Assembly: GCF_016907675.1 (NCBI RefSeq)
Contig: NZ_JAFBCJ010000001.1
Location: 1,302,001 to 1,366,000, forward strand
Reading direction: 5' to 3'
Length of the DNA stretch: 64,000 nt
Source: Geodermatophilus bullaregiensis
Lineage (GTDB): Bacteria > Actinomycetota > Actinomycetes > Mycobacteriales > Geodermatophilaceae
In this document: one piece after another, positions 7,879-18,104 of the stretch
How the letters are laid out: each line of letters starts with the position of its first letter
Position numbering within the stretch: position 1 is the first letter of the stretch
The notes under the pieces: generated by a model
What the model was told of the DNA's origin: nothing
Database searches by the model: none
Seen by the model: the letters and a program-made list of their open reading frames with translations, nothing else
Position numbers and translations under genes: made by a program

Positions 7879-8602
7879 GTGCCCAGCGTGACAGCACGGA
7901 TGAGTCGAGTCCGCGAACCACGCCCAGCAGGAGCAGTCCGACGGCCGCGCCGACCACCGCGTCGGTGACCCAGTGGAAGTCCAGCGACACCATGGCCACA
8001 CCGGTGGCCACCGGCCCCAGGACGGAGAGCCACCACAGGGTGCGCTGCAACCAGGGCCGGAGCCGGTACTCGACCGCCTGCCAGCGGGCCACGCCCCACA
8101 TGAGCACGGCGTTGGCCACGTGACCGGAGGGGTAGGACGCCCCGTCGCGGTGGAAGAACGACCCGGGGTAGGCCGGTGCGGTGCGCCCGGTGCCGAACTT
8201 GACGGCGTAGACGACGACCGTCAGCAGCAGCAGCGCGGCGAGGACCCGCACGAGCGGGAGCAGCGTCCGCCGCCGAACGCACAACCAGCCGACCAGGACG
8301 GCCAGCACGGCCAGGATGGTGCCGCGGCCCCCGATCTGGGTGACCACCCAGACCGGCCAGTAGGCCGGTGAGTTCCGCAGGTCCCAGCCGCTGACCACCT
8401 CGGAGACCTGCAGGTCCACCCGCTCCAGGTAGCCGCGGGTGAGCAGGTCGGCGGTGACGGCGACGGCGACGAGGAGGGCGCCCAGCAGCAGCCACCACGG
8501 CGGCCGGCCGGACGTCACCACGCGCCCGGACGGGGCCGCGTGCTCACCCGGCTCGTCGCCGGACGGCGCGCCGGCCGGGCGTCGCGCCACGCCGCTGGTC
8601 AC
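7844..8602 (-). CDS. PAP2-family membrane phosphatase
   Basis: Integral membrane protein of the phosphatidic acid phosphatase type 2 superfamily, acting on lipid phosphates or pyrophosphates. Of 252 residues, about six segments are hydrophobic. The conserved motifs are KFGTGRTAP (C1), YPSGH (C2) and SLDFHWVTD (C3), so the catalytic histidines are present. The substrate cannot be read from sequence; undecaprenyl pyrophosphate or phosphatidylglycerol phosphate are candidates. The GTG start has TACCGT 6 nt upstream and no ribosome-binding site. The 3' end overlaps the next gene, suggesting coupled translation. Confidence 0.9.
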   Translation of the reverse strand: MTSGVARRPAGAPSGDEPGEHAAPSGRVVTSGRPPWWLLLGALLVAVAVTADLLTRGYLERVDLQVSEVVSGWDLRNSPAYWPVWVVTQIGGRGTILAVLAVLVGWLCVRRRTLLPLVRVLAALLLLTVVVYAVKFGTGRTAPAYPGSFFHRDGASYPSGHVANAVLMWGVARWQAVEYRLRPWLQRTLWWLSVLGPVATGVAMVSLDFHWVTDAVVGAAVGLLLLGVVRGLDSSVLSRWARVRAGRPPAQT

Positions 8603-8608
8603 GCGGTC

Positions 8609-8614
8609 ACGGTA
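8609..8614 (-). promoter_or_regulatory. Candidate -10, leaderless PAP2 gene
   Basis: TACCGT on the minus strand, 6 nt before the GTG at 8602. Confidence 0.55.
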
Positions 8615-8657
8615 CCGGCCCGTGACCGGCCCGTGACCTCGGAGCGGCCGACGGCGA

Positions 8658-8698
8658 GCCGCCCGGGTGCCCGGCGGGGAGCCGGGCACCCGGGCGGC
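8658..8698 (-). terminator. 17-bp perfect hairpin after hflX
   Basis: Bases 8658-8674 and 8682-8698 pair perfectly around a 7-nt loop, 16 bp past the hflX stop. It separates hflX from the PAP2 gene, which has its own promoter. Confidence 0.85.
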
Positions 8699-8714
8699 GG
8701 GGGCAGGGGACGGG

Positions 8715-10190
8715 TCAGCCGACGGGTGCGGCGAACGCCTCCAGCGCGGCGGCCAGGCCGCCGTCGACCCGGGCGGACAGCCGGGTGCCGGCCACCTCGT
8801 GCTGCTCGGTGAGCACCTCGCCGTCCCGGTGCACGCGGGCCACCAGGTCACCGCGGTCGTAGGGGACGAGCACCTCGACCTCGACGTCCGGGTGCGGCAG
8901 GCGGGTGGCGACGATCTCGCGCAGCGTCTCGATGCCCTCACCGGTGCGGGCCGAGACCCACACCGCGCCGGGCAGGGCGCGGCGCAGTGTCAGCACGTCG
9001 TCCTCGGTCATGGCGTCGACCTTGTTGACGACGATCAGCTCGGACACCGCCGCCGCGTCGATCTCCCGGAGGACGACGTGCACCGCGTCGATCTGGCCGA
9101 GCGGGTCGGGGTCGGAGCCGTCGACGACGTGCAGCAGCAGGTCCGCGCCGGCCACCTCCTCGAGCGTCGACCGGAACGCGTCCACCAGCTGGTGCGGCAG
9201 GTGCCGCACGAAGCCGACGGTGTCGGTGAGGGTGTACTCGCGGCCGTCGGGCGACTGCGCGCGGCGCACCGTCGGGTCGAGGGTGGCGAACAGCGCGTCC
9301 TCCACCAGCACGCCGGCGCCGGTCAGCCGGTTGAGCAGGCTGGACTTGCCGGCGTTGGTGTACCCGGCGATCGCCACGCTGGGGACGGCGTTGCGGTCCC
9401 GGCCCGAGCGCTGCGTGGCGCGGGCGGTGGCCATGCCGGCGATCTCGCGGCGGAGCTTGCTCACCCGCGACCGGATGCGGCGCCGGTCGGTCTCGATCTT
9501 GGTCTCACCGGGACCGCGGGTACCGATGCCGCCACCACCGGCGACGCGGCCACCGGCCTGCCGGGACAGCGACTCACCCCAGCCGCGCAGCCGCGGCAGC
9601 ATGTACTGCATCTGGGCGAGCTCGACCTGGGCCTTGCCCTCCCGGCTGGTGGCGTGCTGGGCGAAGATGTCGAGGATCAGCGCGGTCCGGTCGACCACCT
9701 TGACCTTGAGGATCTTCTCCAGCGCGTTGAGCTGGCCGGGGGTCAGCTCGCCGTCGCAGATCACGGTGTCGGCACCGCTGGCGGCCACGATGTCGCGGAT
9801 CTCCCCCGCCTTGCCCGAGCCCACGTAGGTGCCGGCGTCGGGCTTGTCGCGCCGCTGGCTGACCGCCTCGAGCACCTCGGAGCCGGCCGTCTCGGCCAGG
9901 GCCGCGAGCTCGGCCAGCGACCGGTCGGCGTCGGCCTGCGTGCCCTCGGTCCAGACGCCGACCAGCACGACCCGCTCGAGGCGCAGCTGCCGGTACTCGA
10001 CCTCGCTGATGTCGGCGAGCTCGGTCGACAGCCCGGCCACGCGGCGCAGTGCGCCACGGGCCTCGAGGTCGTAGGAGCCGGTCGAGTCGTCGTCCCACTG
10101 ACCGTCCGGTGCGGGGCGCGGGGTGCCCTCTGCTCGCTCGGCCCGGTCCTGCGCGTCCGTGAGCACGGCGCGGTTCTGTGCAGTCGTCAT
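8715..10190 (-). CDS. hflX: GTPase HflX
   Basis: Ribosome-associated GTPase that splits or rescues stalled ribosomes, mainly under stress. The 491-residue product has the N-terminal HflX domain with the glycine-rich [20 protein letters not shown], then the G domain: G1 in [15 protein letters not shown]3 in [10 protein letters not shown] and G4 in NKVD. The ATG at 10190 was chosen because CACGCT lies 7 nt upstream as a leaderless-type -10. In-frame ATGs at 10226 and 10250 are possible. The miaA-dapF-hflX neighbourhood is conserved in actinobacteria. Confidence 0.95.
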   Translation of the reverse strand: MTTAQNRAVLTDAQDRAERAEGTPRPAPDGQWDDDSTGSYDLEARGALRRVAGLSTELADISEVEYRQLRLERVVLVGVWTEGTQADADRSLAELAALAETAGSEVLEAVSQRRDKPDAGTYVGSGKAGEIRDIVAASGADTVICDGELTPGQLNALEKILKVKVVDRTALILDIFAQHATSREGKAQVELAQMQYMLPRLRGWGESLSRQAGGRVAGGGGIGTRGPGETKIETDRRRIRSRVSKLRREIAGMATARATQRSGRDRNAVPSVAIAGYTNAGKSSLLNRLTGAGVLVEDALFATLDPTVRRAQSPDGREYTLTDTVGFVRHLPHQLVDAFRSTLEEVAGADLLLHVVDGSDPDPLGQIDAVHVVLREIDAAAVSELIVVNKVDAMTEDDVLTLRRALPGAVWVSARTGEGIETLREIVATRLPHPDVEVEVLVPYDRGDLVARVHRDGEVLTEQHEVAGTRLSARVDGGLAAALEAFAAPVG

Positions 10191-10354
10191 CGGGTCCAGC
10201 GTGGCACGTGCGCCGTCCCCGGTCATCTCACTTACCTGTGCAGTCCTCATACGCGCCGTACAACACCGCTGGACGGCGATCGCATCCCGGCGTTCACGTC
10301 CGGGGGCCCACCGGGTAGGGCCGGGGTGACCGCAGCGATCCCCCAGGAGGACCC

Positions 10355-10558
10355 GTGAGCACGAGCAGCGACGAAGCTACTGACGACCCGGGCCGCGACC
10401 CCGTGGGCCTCGAGGTCCCGCGCAACCCCTTCGGCGGCGCCGACCAGGACACCGGGGCGGGCAAGCCGCGCGGCACCGGGAACGTGGGCCCCGGCGACAA
10501 GCCGGAGGCGCCGACCGACGAGCCGGAGACCCGCGCCGACACCCCCGACAACCCCTAG
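10355..10558 (+). CDS. Small disordered protein of unknown function
   Basis: 67 residues, rich in Asp, Glu, Gly and Pro, with no hydrophobic core. It is probably intrinsically disordered. The GTG start has an excellent ribosome-binding site (AGGAGG, 8 nt upstream), the main reason to accept the gene. It is convergent with dapF, ending 7 bp from the dapF stop. Function is unknown. Confidence 0.6.
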   Translation: MSTSSDEATDDPGRDPVGLEVPRNPFGGADQDTGAGKPRGTGNVGPGDKPEAPTDEPETRADTPDNP

Positions 10559-10565
10559 CCGGGCG

Positions 10566-11471
10566 TCAGCCGTCCAGCCACTCGCGGGTGAGCTCCCCGG
10601 CGGCCACCACGACGGCGGGGCCGCGCAGCACCGTCGTCTCCGGGGAGACGTCGACCGACAGCCGCCCGCCGGGGACGTCGACGACGACCGTGCCGCGCAC
10701 CGAGCCGTCGCCGGACCCCGCGGCCGGCCGGGCGTGGGCCAGCGCGGCGTAGGCGGTGGCGCAGGCGCCGGTGCCGCAGGAGCGCGTCTCCCCCACGCCG
10801 CGCTCGTGCACCCGCAGCCGCACGTGCGCGTCCGCGCCCTCGACGTCGGCCGCCAGCACCCGCACGAACTCGACGTTGACGCCGTCGGGGAACAGCCCCG
10901 GGTCGACGTCCGGCCGCGCGGTGAGGTCGAGCGCATCGAGGTCGGCGTCGGTGAGGCACACGAGGTGCGGGTTGCCCATCGAGACCGCCTGACCGGGGAA
11001 GGTCCGCCCGCCGACGGCCGCCTCGCCGCGGCCGAACGGCCGGGCCGGGCCCATGTCCACCCAGTAGGTGCCGTCGGGTCCGGCGCCCACGCGGCGCGGC
11101 CCACCGCGGGTGCCGACGAGCACGCCGTCGGCGCAGGCCGACCGGTCGAGCAGCCCCTCGCCGACGAGCACGTGGAGGAACAGCCGGACGCCGTTGCCGC
11201 ACATCTCGGCGTGGGAGCCGTCGGCGTTGCGGTGGTCCATGAACCACTCGCAGCGGTCGAGGTCCGCGCCGAGGACGGCGGGCGCGTCGGGCACGTGCCG
11301 GCTGCGCACCACCCGCAGGACGCCGTCGCCGCCGAGGCCGGAACGGCGCTCGCACAGGCGCGCGACCAGCGCGGCGTCGAGGCGGTCCTCGGGCCAGCGG
11401 TCCCCGTCGGGGTCGGGCAGGACGACGAAGTCGTTCTCGGTGCCGTGCCCGAGGAGGAACCGGTCGCTCAC
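10566..11471 (-). CDS. dapF: Diaminopimelate epimerase
   Basis: Converts LL- to meso-diaminopimelate, for lysine and for peptidoglycan cross-links. The 301-residue product carries both catalytic cysteines in their usual motifs, [10 protein letters not shown] (C91) and SCGTGACA (C232). It starts with ATG inside the end of miaA (4-bp overlap), so the two are translationally coupled. Together with dapA at 57-58 kb, the window encodes two steps of the same pathway. Confidence 0.97.
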   Translation of the reverse strand: MSDRFLLGHGTENDFVVLPDPDGDRWPEDRLDAALVARLCERRSGLGGDGVLRVVRSRHVPDAPAVLGADLDRCEWFMDHRNADGSHAEMCGNGVRLFLHVLVGEGLLDRSACADGVLVGTRGGPRRVGAGPDGTYWVDMGPARPFGRGEAAVGGRTFPGQAVSMGNPHLVCLTDADLDALDLTARPDVDPGLFPDGVNVEFVRVLAADVEGADAHVRLRVHERGVGETRSCGTGACATAYAALAHARPAAGSGDGSVRGTVVVDVPGGRLSVDVSPETTVLRGPAVVVAAGELTREWLDG

Positions 11472-12403
11472 CGCCCGATCGTACGGCCGCCTACCAGTGC
11501 CCCGACGGCGTCGGCCAGGTCGGGGCGGGCGGCGTCGAACCAGGTGGTGGCCGCGTCACGGCGGAACCACGACCGCTGCCGCCGGACGAACCGCCGGGTC
11601 GCGGTGACCGTCCGCTCCCGCGCCTCCTCCGGCGTCAGCACGCCGTCGAGCTGGGCGAGCACCTGCGCGTAGCCGAGCGCACGCGAGGCGGTCGGCCCCT
11701 CGCGCAGCCCGTCGGCGGCCAGCGCCTCGACCTCGGCGACGAGCCCGGCGGCCCACATCCGGTCCACCCGCTGCGCCACCCGGGCGTCGAGCTCGGCCGG
11801 CTCCCGGTCCAGGCCGACGACGACGGCCGGGTAGTGCGGCCGCGGCTCGGGCAGCGTCGCCCGGAACGGGCCGCCGGTCAGCTCGACGACCTCCAGCGCG
11901 CGCACGATCCGCCGTCCGTTGCTCGGCAGGACGGCGGCCGCGGCGGCCGGGTCGACGGCGGCCAGCCGGGCGTGCAGCGCGGCCGGCCCGGCGTCGGCCA
12001 GCTCGCCCTCCAGCCGGGCTCGCACCGCCGGGTCGGTGCCGGGGAAGTCGAGGTCGTCGAGGACGGCGCGCACGTACAGGCCGGACCCGCCGACCAGCAG
12101 CGGCAGGACGCCGGCCGCGCGCAGCCGGTCGACCTCGGCACGCGCGAGGCGCCGGTACGCGGCCACCGAGGCGGCCTCGCGGACGTGCCAGACGTCGAGC
12201 AGGTGGTGCGGCACGCCCTGCCGCTCGGCCGCGTCGGGCTTGGCGGTGCCGACGTCCATGCCGCGGTAGAGCTGCATGGAGTCGGCGTTGACCACCTCGC
12301 CGCCGAGCCGCTGCGCCAGCGCGACGGCCAGCGCCGTCTTGCCGGTGGCGGTGGGCCCGACGACGGCGACCACGGGCGGGCGCCCGTCGTCCGCAGAGCT
12401 CAC
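11468..12403 (-). CDS. miaA: tRNA dimethylallyltransferase
   Basis: Adds the isopentenyl group to A37 of tRNAs reading UNN codons; MiaB, encoded nearby, then methylthiolates the product. 311 residues, with the P-loop [11 protein letters not shown] at 16-26 and [18 protein letters not shown] at 39-56, both diagnostic. The GTG start overlaps the upstream gene by 4 bp (GTGA), and the stop overlaps dapF. The three genes form a tight unit: Rv2728c-like gene, miaA, dapF. Confidence 0.96.
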   Translation of the reverse strand: MSSADDGRPPVVAVVGPTATGKTALAVALAQRLGGEVVNADSMQLYRGMDVGTAKPDAAERQGVPHHLLDVWHVREAASVAAYRRLARAEVDRLRAAGVLPLLVGGSGLYVRAVLDDLDFPGTDPAVRARLEGELADAGPAALHARLAAVDPAAAAAVLPSNGRRIVRALEVVELTGGPFRATLPEPRPHYPAVVVGLDREPAELDARVAQRVDRMWAAGLVAEVEALAADGLREGPTASRALGYAQVLAQLDGVLTPEEARERTVTATRRFVRRQRSWFRRDAATTWFDAARPDLADAVGALVGGRTIGR

Positions 12404-13107
12404 CGGGCCGCCCAGGCGGCCACCAGGTAGCCGACCCCGTACGGCGCCTCGTCGGCCAGCAGCCGGGCGCCCACCTCGCGGCCGGCCAGCAGGGTCCCGA
12501 CCGCCCGCCAGACGGGCACGCCGGCCGCCAGCAGGCGCCGGCCCTCCCCCGGGTCGAGGGCGGCCAGCGCGGCGGCGTCGCCGGCGGCCAGCGCGGCGGC
12601 GACCGCGGCGTCGAAGGGTGCCGCCGCGGCGTCGAGGTGGCCGGGGGCCTTCACGCTGCGCCGGGCCGAGCCGTCGCCCACGGCCAGGACCCCCACCGGA
12701 CCGGGGAGGCCGGCCACGACGGCGGCCAGCTCCTCCGGTGCGACGCCGACCCGGGCGCCGGCGTGCCCGGCGGCGTCCAGCAGGGCCGCGCCGACGGTGA
12801 GCGCCGGCGGCATGCGGCGGCCGCCGGGGCGCACCCCGCCGGACAGCGGCACCTCCACGTCGACGCCGAACCCGCGCAGGTCGCCGGCGTCCCCGGGACC
12901 GAAGCGGCCCTCCGCGCCCGGTCCCACGACGACGACCACCTCGGGCCGGGCGGCGAGCACCGTGTCCACCGCCTCGGCGCAGGCCGCGCGCAGTCCCGCG
13001 GTCTCCCCGGCCGCCCGCCCGGCGACGGCGGGGAGCAGCAGCGGCGGGCACGGGCAGAAGGCGACCGACACGGCTGCGGTCGCGGGTCCGGCAGGGCTGC
13101 TGCTCAC
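12400..13107 (-). CDS. Rv2728c-like conserved protein (class III extradiol dioxygenase-like fold)
   Basis: 235 residues. Placement just upstream of miaA and general character ([11 protein letters not shown], then [28 protein letters not shown]) match the alanine-rich Rv2728c family, whose fold resembles the LigB/Memo extradiol dioxygenases. Enzymatic activity is undemonstrated. The GTG start has GACACT 6 nt upstream and no ribosome-binding site. It is divergent from the DUF349 gene with only 40 bp between starts. Confidence 0.75.
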   Translation of the reverse strand: MSSSPAGPATAAVSVAFCPCPPLLLPAVAGRAAGETAGLRAACAEAVDTVLAARPEVVVVVGPGAEGRFGPGDAGDLRGFGVDVEVPLSGGVRPGGRRMPPALTVGAALLDAAGHAGARVGVAPEELAAVVAGLPGPVGVLAVGDGSARRSVKAPGHLDAAAAPFDAAVAAALAAGDAAALAALDPGEGRRLLAAGVPVWRAVGTLLAGREVGARLLADEAPYGVGYLVAAWAAR

Positions 13108-13113
13108 CGCAGC

Positions 13114-13119
13114 AGTGTC
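13114..13119 (-). promoter_or_regulatory. Candidate -10 (GACACT), leaderless
   Basis: GACACT on the minus strand, 6 nt before the GTG at 13107. It coincides with the expected -35 position of the divergent promoter. Confidence 0.5.
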
Positions 13120-13134
13120 GCCGATGCGGCGTGG

Positions 13135-13140
13135 GACACT
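13135..13140 (+). promoter_or_regulatory. Candidate -10 (GACACT), leaderless
   Basis: GACACT, 7 nt before the GTG at 13148. It mirrors the -10 at 13114-13119 on the other strand. Confidence 0.5.
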
Positions 13141-13147
13141 GCGGTGC

Positions 13148-14749
13148 GTGTCGAGCACGGAGAGCCCCGGAGACGGGTCGCAGCAGGTCCCCCCGCCCGA
13201 GACGGCCGGTCCCGACGTGACCACCCCGGACGCCGCAACCCCTGACGCGGCCCCCGACGCCGCCGCCCCGGACGCCGTCGCCCCGGACGCCGCCGCCCCG
13301 GACGCCGTCGCCCCGGACGCCGCCGCCCCGGACGCCGCGACCCCTGACGCGGCCCCCGACGCGGTGACCCCGGCGGCCGGGACCCCTGACGCGGTGACCG
13401 CGGACGCCGGGACCCCTGCCGCGCCGACCCCCGGGGCAGCGGCGCTGCCCGACCCGACGGACGACGGCGCCGCCGCGAGCGCCCCCGAGGCGGCCACCCC
13501 GGCCGCGGCGCCGACGGCCCCGGTGGTGCACGTGGTGTCCGACCCCGCGCGGTGGGGCCGGGTCGACGAGGACGGCACCGTCTACGTCCGCACCGCCGAC
13601 GGCGAGCGGGCGGTCGGCTCGTGGCAGGCCGGTGACCCCTCGGCGGGCCTGGCCCACTTCGCCCGCCGCTACGACGACCTGGCCACCGAGGTCTCGCTGC
13701 TCGAGGCGCGCCTGCGGGCGCACACCGGCAACCCGTCGGAGCTCAAGGCCAAGGCGCAGGCGCTGGCCGAGACCATCCCCACCGCGACCGCCGTCGGCGA
13801 CCTCGACGGGTTGGCCGCGCGCGCCCGGGCGATGGTCGGGACGGCCGACTCCGCCGCCGCCGAGTCCCGCGCCGAGAAGGCCGCCGCCCGGGCCGCGCAG
13901 GTGGCCCGCAAGGAGGCGCTGGCCGCCGAGGCGGAGCAGATCGCCGCGGAGTCGACGTCCTGGAAGGCCGCCGGCGACCGGCTCAAGTCGATCGTCGAGG
14001 AGTGGAAGACCATCCGCGGCATCGACCGCAAGACCGACGAGGCGCTGTGGACCCGGTTCGCCGCGGCCCGGGACGCCTTCGGCCGCCGGCGCGGCGCGCA
14101 CTTCGCCGCGCTCGACGCGCAGCGCGGCGAGGCCCGCGCCGCCAAGCAGGAGCTCATCGCCGAGGCGCAGCGGCTGTCGACGTCGACCGACTGGGGCGCG
14201 ACCAGCGCGGCGATGCGCTCGCTCATGGACCGCTGGAAGGCCGTGCCGCGCACCAGCCGCGACGGCGACGACGACCTGTGGAAGCAGTTCCGCGCCGCCC
14301 AGGACGTCTTCTTCACCGCCCGGTCGGAGTCGGACAAGGCGCGCAACAGCGAGCAGCTGGCCAACCAGCAGGCCAAGGAGGAGATCCTCGCCGAGGCCGA
14401 GAAGCTCGACCCGTCCGGCGACCTGCGGCAGGCCCAGAACGCGCTGCGCAAGCTGCAGGAGCGCTACGACGCCATCGGGCACGTGCCCCGCGGCGCCATG
14501 CGCTCGCTCGAGGACCGCATGCAGGCCGTGGAGCAGCGCGTGCGCGGCGCCTCCGACGCCGGGCGGGTGCGCACCGCGCCGGAGAACCCGATGGTCGCCT
14601 CGATGCGGGCCGCGGTCACCAAGGCCGAGGAGCAGCTGGCCAAGGCCGAGGCCGCCGGCGACGCGCGGCGCGTCCAGGAGGCCCGCGCGAACCTCGAGAC
14701 CCGCCGGGAGTGGCTGGCCGAGGCGGAGAAGACCGCCTCCCGCCGGTGA
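13148..14749 (+). CDS. DUF349-domain coiled-coil protein
   Basis: 533 residues. Residues 23-95 are a low-complexity tract of [13 protein letters not shown] repeats. From about 130 onward the protein is largely helical and charged. It contains repeated DUF349 units, each with a W-K pair ([19 protein letters not shown], then [19 protein letters not shown], then a third degenerate copy near [19 protein letters not shown]). It corresponds to Rv2731 in mycobacteria. The biochemical role is not known. GTG was chosen because GACACT stands 7 nt upstream. It is convergent with miaB. Confidence 0.85.
   Translation: MSSTESPGDGSQQVPPPETAGPDVTTPDAATPDAAPDAAAPDAVAPDAAAPDAVAPDAAAPDAATPDAAPDAVTPAAGTPDAVTADAGTPAAPTPGAAALPDPTDDGAAASAPEAATPAAAPTAPVVHVVSDPARWGRVDEDGTVYVRTADGERAVGSWQAGDPSAGLAHFARRYDDLATEVSLLEARLRAHTGNPSELKAKAQALAETIPTATAVGDLDGLAARARAMVGTADSAAAESRAEKAAARAAQVARKEALAAEAEQIAAESTSWKAAGDRLKSIVEEWKTIRGIDRKTDEALWTRFAAARDAFGRRRGAHFAALDAQRGEARAAKQELIAEAQRLSTSTDWGATSAAMRSLMDRWKAVPRTSRDGDDDLWKQFRAAQDVFFTARSESDKARNSEQLANQQAKEEILAEAEKLDPSGDLRQAQNALRKLQERYDAIGHVPRGAMRSLEDRMQAVEQRVRGASDAGRVRTAPENPMVASMRAAVTKAEEQLAKAEAAGDARRVQEARANLETRREWLAEAEKTASRR
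13228..13364 (+). repeat. In-frame GC-rich tandem repeat encoding Pro-Asp-Ala units
   Basis: A 30-bp unit at 13261-13290 is repeated exactly at 13291-13320 and partly again at 13321-13337. A 37-bp segment starting at 13228 recurs at 13329 with one mismatch, so an outer duplication encloses the inner one. All units are multiples of three and lie in the N-terminal linker of the DUF349 protein. Confidence 0.85.
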
Positions 14750-14751
14750 GG

Positions 14752-14803
14752 ACCCCCCTGCCCCCACCGCTCGCAGGCTCGCGGCGGGCCCCTGCAGGGG
14801 GCC
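14752..14803. terminator. Hairpin between convergent DUF349 gene and miaB
   Basis: CCCCCTGC near 14754-14761 pairs with GCAGGGGG near 14794-14801. It fills the 54-bp gap between two convergent stops and probably acts on both. The long loop makes this less certain than the other terminators. Confidence 0.5.
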
Positions 14804-16255
14804 TCAGGCGGGGGCGCCGACGCGGGGCATGCCGAGCAGCACACCGGGCGTGCTCGGCCGGGTGCCGGCCTCGTGCGCGTCGCCGGCGCGGGTGCGCCGG
14901 TGCGACAGCAGCGGACCGTCGGCGACCAGGTGGTGTGGCGCGGCCTGGGTGACGACGGTCTCGACGACGTCACCGGGCCGGACGCCGTCGGCGGCCGTGA
15001 AGTGCACGAGCCGGCCGTCGCGGGCGCGGCCGGACAGCCGCCCGGTGCGGGCGTCCTTGCTGCCCTCCCCCGCGGCGACCAGCAGCTCGACGGTGCGCCC
15101 GACCTGGACGCGGTTCTCCGCCCAGCTGATCTCCTCCTGCAGCGCGGTCAGCCGCAGGTAGCGCTCCTGCACGACCGCCTTGGGCAGCTGGCCCTCCATC
15201 TCGGCGGCGGGCGTCCCGGGGCGCCTGGAGTACTGGAACGTGAAGGCGCTGGCGAAGCGGGCCTGGCGGACCACCTCGAGGGTCTGCTCGAAGTCGGCCT
15301 CGGTCTCGCCGGGGAACCCGACGATGACGTCGGTGGTGATCGCCGCGTCGGGCATCGCGGCGCGGACGCGGTCGATGATGCCGAGGTAGCGCTCCTGCCG
15401 GTAACCGCGGCGCATCCGGCGCAGGACGTCGTCGGACCCGCTCTGCAGCGGCATGTGCAGCTGGTGGCAGACCGCCGGCGTCCCGGCCATCGCCTCGATG
15501 ACGTCGTCGGTGAACTCGCGCGGGTGGGGGCTGGTGAAGCGGACCCGCTCCAGGCCCTCGATGCGGCCGGTCGCGCGCAGCAGGTCGGCGAAGGCGCCCC
15601 GGTCGCGGAACTCCACGCCGTAGGCGTTGACGTTCTGGCCCAGCAGCGTCACCTCGAGCACGCCCTGGTCGACCAGCGCCTGCACCTCGGCCAGGATCTC
15701 GCCGGGCCGGCGGTCCTTCTCGCGGCCGCGCAGCGCCGGGACGATGCAGAACGTGCAGGTGTTGTTGCAGCCGACGCTGATCGACACCCAGCCGGCGTAG
15801 GCCGAGTCCCGCTTCGCCGGCAGCGTCGACGGGAACACCTCCAGCGCCTCGGCGATCTCGACCTGAGCTTCGGCGTTGTGCCGCGCGCGCTCGAGCAGCG
15901 CCGGCAGCGAGCCGACGTTGTGCGTGCCGAAGACGACGTCCACCCACGGGGCCCGCCGGACGATCTCGCCGCGGTCCTTCTGCGCGAGGCAGCCGCCGAC
16001 GGCGATCTGCATGCCGGGGTGGGCGTCCTTGACCGGCCGCAGGTGACCGAGGTTGCCGTACAGCCGGTTGTCGGCGTTCTCCCGCACCGCGCAGGTGTTG
16101 AGGACGACGACGTCGGCGTCCTCCCCCTCGGCCGCGGCGGCGTAGCCGGCCGCCTCCAGCAGCCCGGAGAGTCGCTCGGAGTCGTGCACGTTCATCTGGC
16201 ACCCGTAGGTGCGCACGCGGTAGGTGCGCAGCGGGGTCTCGACCTCGGTTCCCAT
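14804..16255 (-). CDS. miaB: tRNA-2-methylthio-N6-dimethylallyladenosine synthase
   Basis: Radical-SAM enzyme that methylthiolates the MiaA product on tRNA A37. 483 residues. The N-terminal MTTase domain has cysteines in [18 protein letters not shown] and AVGGCLAQ, which hold the auxiliary cluster. The radical-SAM motif is [12 protein letters not shown] (C-x3-C-x2-C). A C-terminal TRAM-like segment ([11 protein letters not shown] onward) binds tRNA. It differs from RimO, also in the window, by length of motifs and by its YGCQMN start. It is divergent from gluA. Confidence 0.96.
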   Translation of the reverse strand: MGTEVETPLRTYRVRTYGCQMNVHDSERLSGLLEAAGYAAAAEGEDADVVVLNTCAVRENADNRLYGNLGHLRPVKDAHPGMQIAVGGCLAQKDRGEIVRRAPWVDVVFGTHNVGSLPALLERARHNAEAQVEIAEALEVFPSTLPAKRDSAYAGWVSISVGCNNTCTFCIVPALRGREKDRRPGEILAEVQALVDQGVLEVTLLGQNVNAYGVEFRDRGAFADLLRATGRIEGLERVRFTSPHPREFTDDVIEAMAGTPAVCHQLHMPLQSGSDDVLRRMRRGYRQERYLGIIDRVRAAMPDAAITTDVIVGFPGETEADFEQTLEVVRQARFASAFTFQYSRRPGTPAAEMEGQLPKAVVQERYLRLTALQEEISWAENRVQVGRTVELLVAAGEGSKDARTGRLSGRARDGRLVHFTAADGVRPGDVVETVVTQAAPHHLVADGPLLSHRRTRAGDAHEAGTRPSTPGVLLGMPRVGAPA

Positions 16256-16334
16256 GGCTCCTGCGAGGGTACGGGCCGCGACCTTCGTTACTGCTTCGTG
16301 ATGACCTCGGGACCTCCCCGTCCTCGGCCGGCCC

Positions 16335-16340
16335 TAGGGT
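16335..16340 (+). promoter_or_regulatory. Candidate -10, leaderless gluA
   Basis: TAGGGT, 7 nt before the GTG at 16348. Confidence 0.55.
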
Positions 16341-16347
16341 TCCCCGG

Positions 16348-17103
<756 letters not shown>

Positions 17104-17124
17104 CCCACCCACGGGAGGACACCC

Positions 17125-18018
17125 ATGCGCAGCACCCGACGGTTCGCGGCGTTCGCCGCACTCGGCCTCACCCTCGCCGCCTGCTCCAGCGAGGCGGGCA
17201 GTCAGGCCGCCGACCAGGCCGAGAGCACCGCCGAGGTGCAGGAGGACGTCTCGTTCGACGCCGGCACCACCATGGCCGAGCTCAACGAGGCCGGTTCCAT
17301 CACCATCGGCACCAAGTTCGACCAGCCCGGCTTCGGCCTGCTCAACCCGCAGAGCGGCGACCCCGAGGGCTTCGACGTCGAGATCGCCAAGCTCGTGGCC
17401 GCCGAGCTCGGCATCGCCGAGGGCGACATCAACTGGACCGAGACGGTGTCGGCCAACCGCGAGCCGTTCATCCAGAACGGCCAGGTCGACATGGTCGTGG
17501 CGACGTACACGATCAACGACGCCCGCAAGCAGGTCGTCGACTTCGCCGGGCCGTACTACGTCGCCGGCCAGGACATCATGGTCGCCGCCGGCAACCCCGA
17601 GGGCATCGAGGGCCCCGAGGACCTCGCCGGCAAGAGCGTCTGCTCCGTGGAGGGCTCGACGCCCGCGCAGAACATCCGGGACAACTACCCCGAGGCCCAG
17701 CTGGTCACCTACGACGTCTACTCCAAGTGCGCCGACGACCTGGCCAACGGCAACGTGCAGGCGGTGACGACGGACAACGTCATCCTGACCGGCCTGGTCG
17801 CCGGCAACCCCGAGGGCTTCGAGCTGGTCGGCAACCCGTTCACCGAGGAGCCGTACGGCATCGGCCTGCAGCTGGGTGACACCGAGTTCCGCGACTTCGT
17901 CAACACGGTCCTCGAGGAGTCCTTCGAGGACGGCCGCTGGGCCGACGCCTGGGACCGCACCGCCGGCCGGATCACCGGCGAGGAGGCCCCCGAGCCCCCG
18001 ATGGTCGACCGCTACTGA
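17125..18018 (+). CDS. gluB: Glutamate-binding lipoprotein of ABC transporter
   Basis: Extracellular receptor that hands glutamate to GluCD. 297 residues. A lipoprotein signal ends in LAAC (C20), after which a lipid anchor is expected. The body is a family 3 amino-acid binding protein (GSITIGTKFDQPGFGLLNPQ, then GFDVEIAKLVAAELG and VDMVVATYTIND). The start has the ribosome-binding site GGGAGGAC. It is 21 bp after gluA. A strong hairpin after its stop probably keeps its mRNA more abundant than that of the permeases. Confidence 0.94.
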   Translation: MRSTRRFAAFAALGLTLAACSSEAGSQAADQAESTAEVQEDVSFDAGTTMAELNEAGSITIGTKFDQPGFGLLNPQSGDPEGFDVEIAKLVAAELGIAEGDINWTETVSANREPFIQNGQVDMVVATYTINDARKQVVDFAGPYYVAGQDIMVAAGNPEGIEGPEDLAGKSVCSVEGSTPAQNIRDNYPEAQLVTYDVYSKCADDLANGNVQAVTTDNVILTGLVAGNPEGFELVGNPFTEEPYGIGLQLGDTEFRDFVNTVLEESFEDGRWADAWDRTAGRITGEEAPEPPMVDRY

Positions 18019-18041
18019 GCCCTCGCGGCTCCTGAGTCCGA

Positions 18042-18076
18042 GGCGCCGCCGGGCGGGTCCACCGCCCGGCGGCGCC
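18042..18076 (+). terminator. Intra-operon hairpin between gluB and gluC
   Basis: Bases 18042-18056 and 18062-18076 pair perfectly (15 bp) around a 5-nt loop. As it lies within an operon, it more likely attenuates read-through or protects the 3' end of gluAB mRNA than stops transcription fully. Confidence 0.75.
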
Positions 18077-18104
18077 ACCCGTCACCTGACACATCGAGGG
18101 CGCG

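Noticed and set aside
13228..13364. Regular repeats resembling a CRISPR array
   Set aside because: Units are contiguous, in frame and coding. There are no spacers and no cas genes.
12404..14767. Minus-strand extension of the miaA frame by 788 codons
   Set aside because: The upstream part is out-of-frame shadow of the Rv2728c-like and DUF349 genes. MiaA starts at 12403 with its normal N-terminus.
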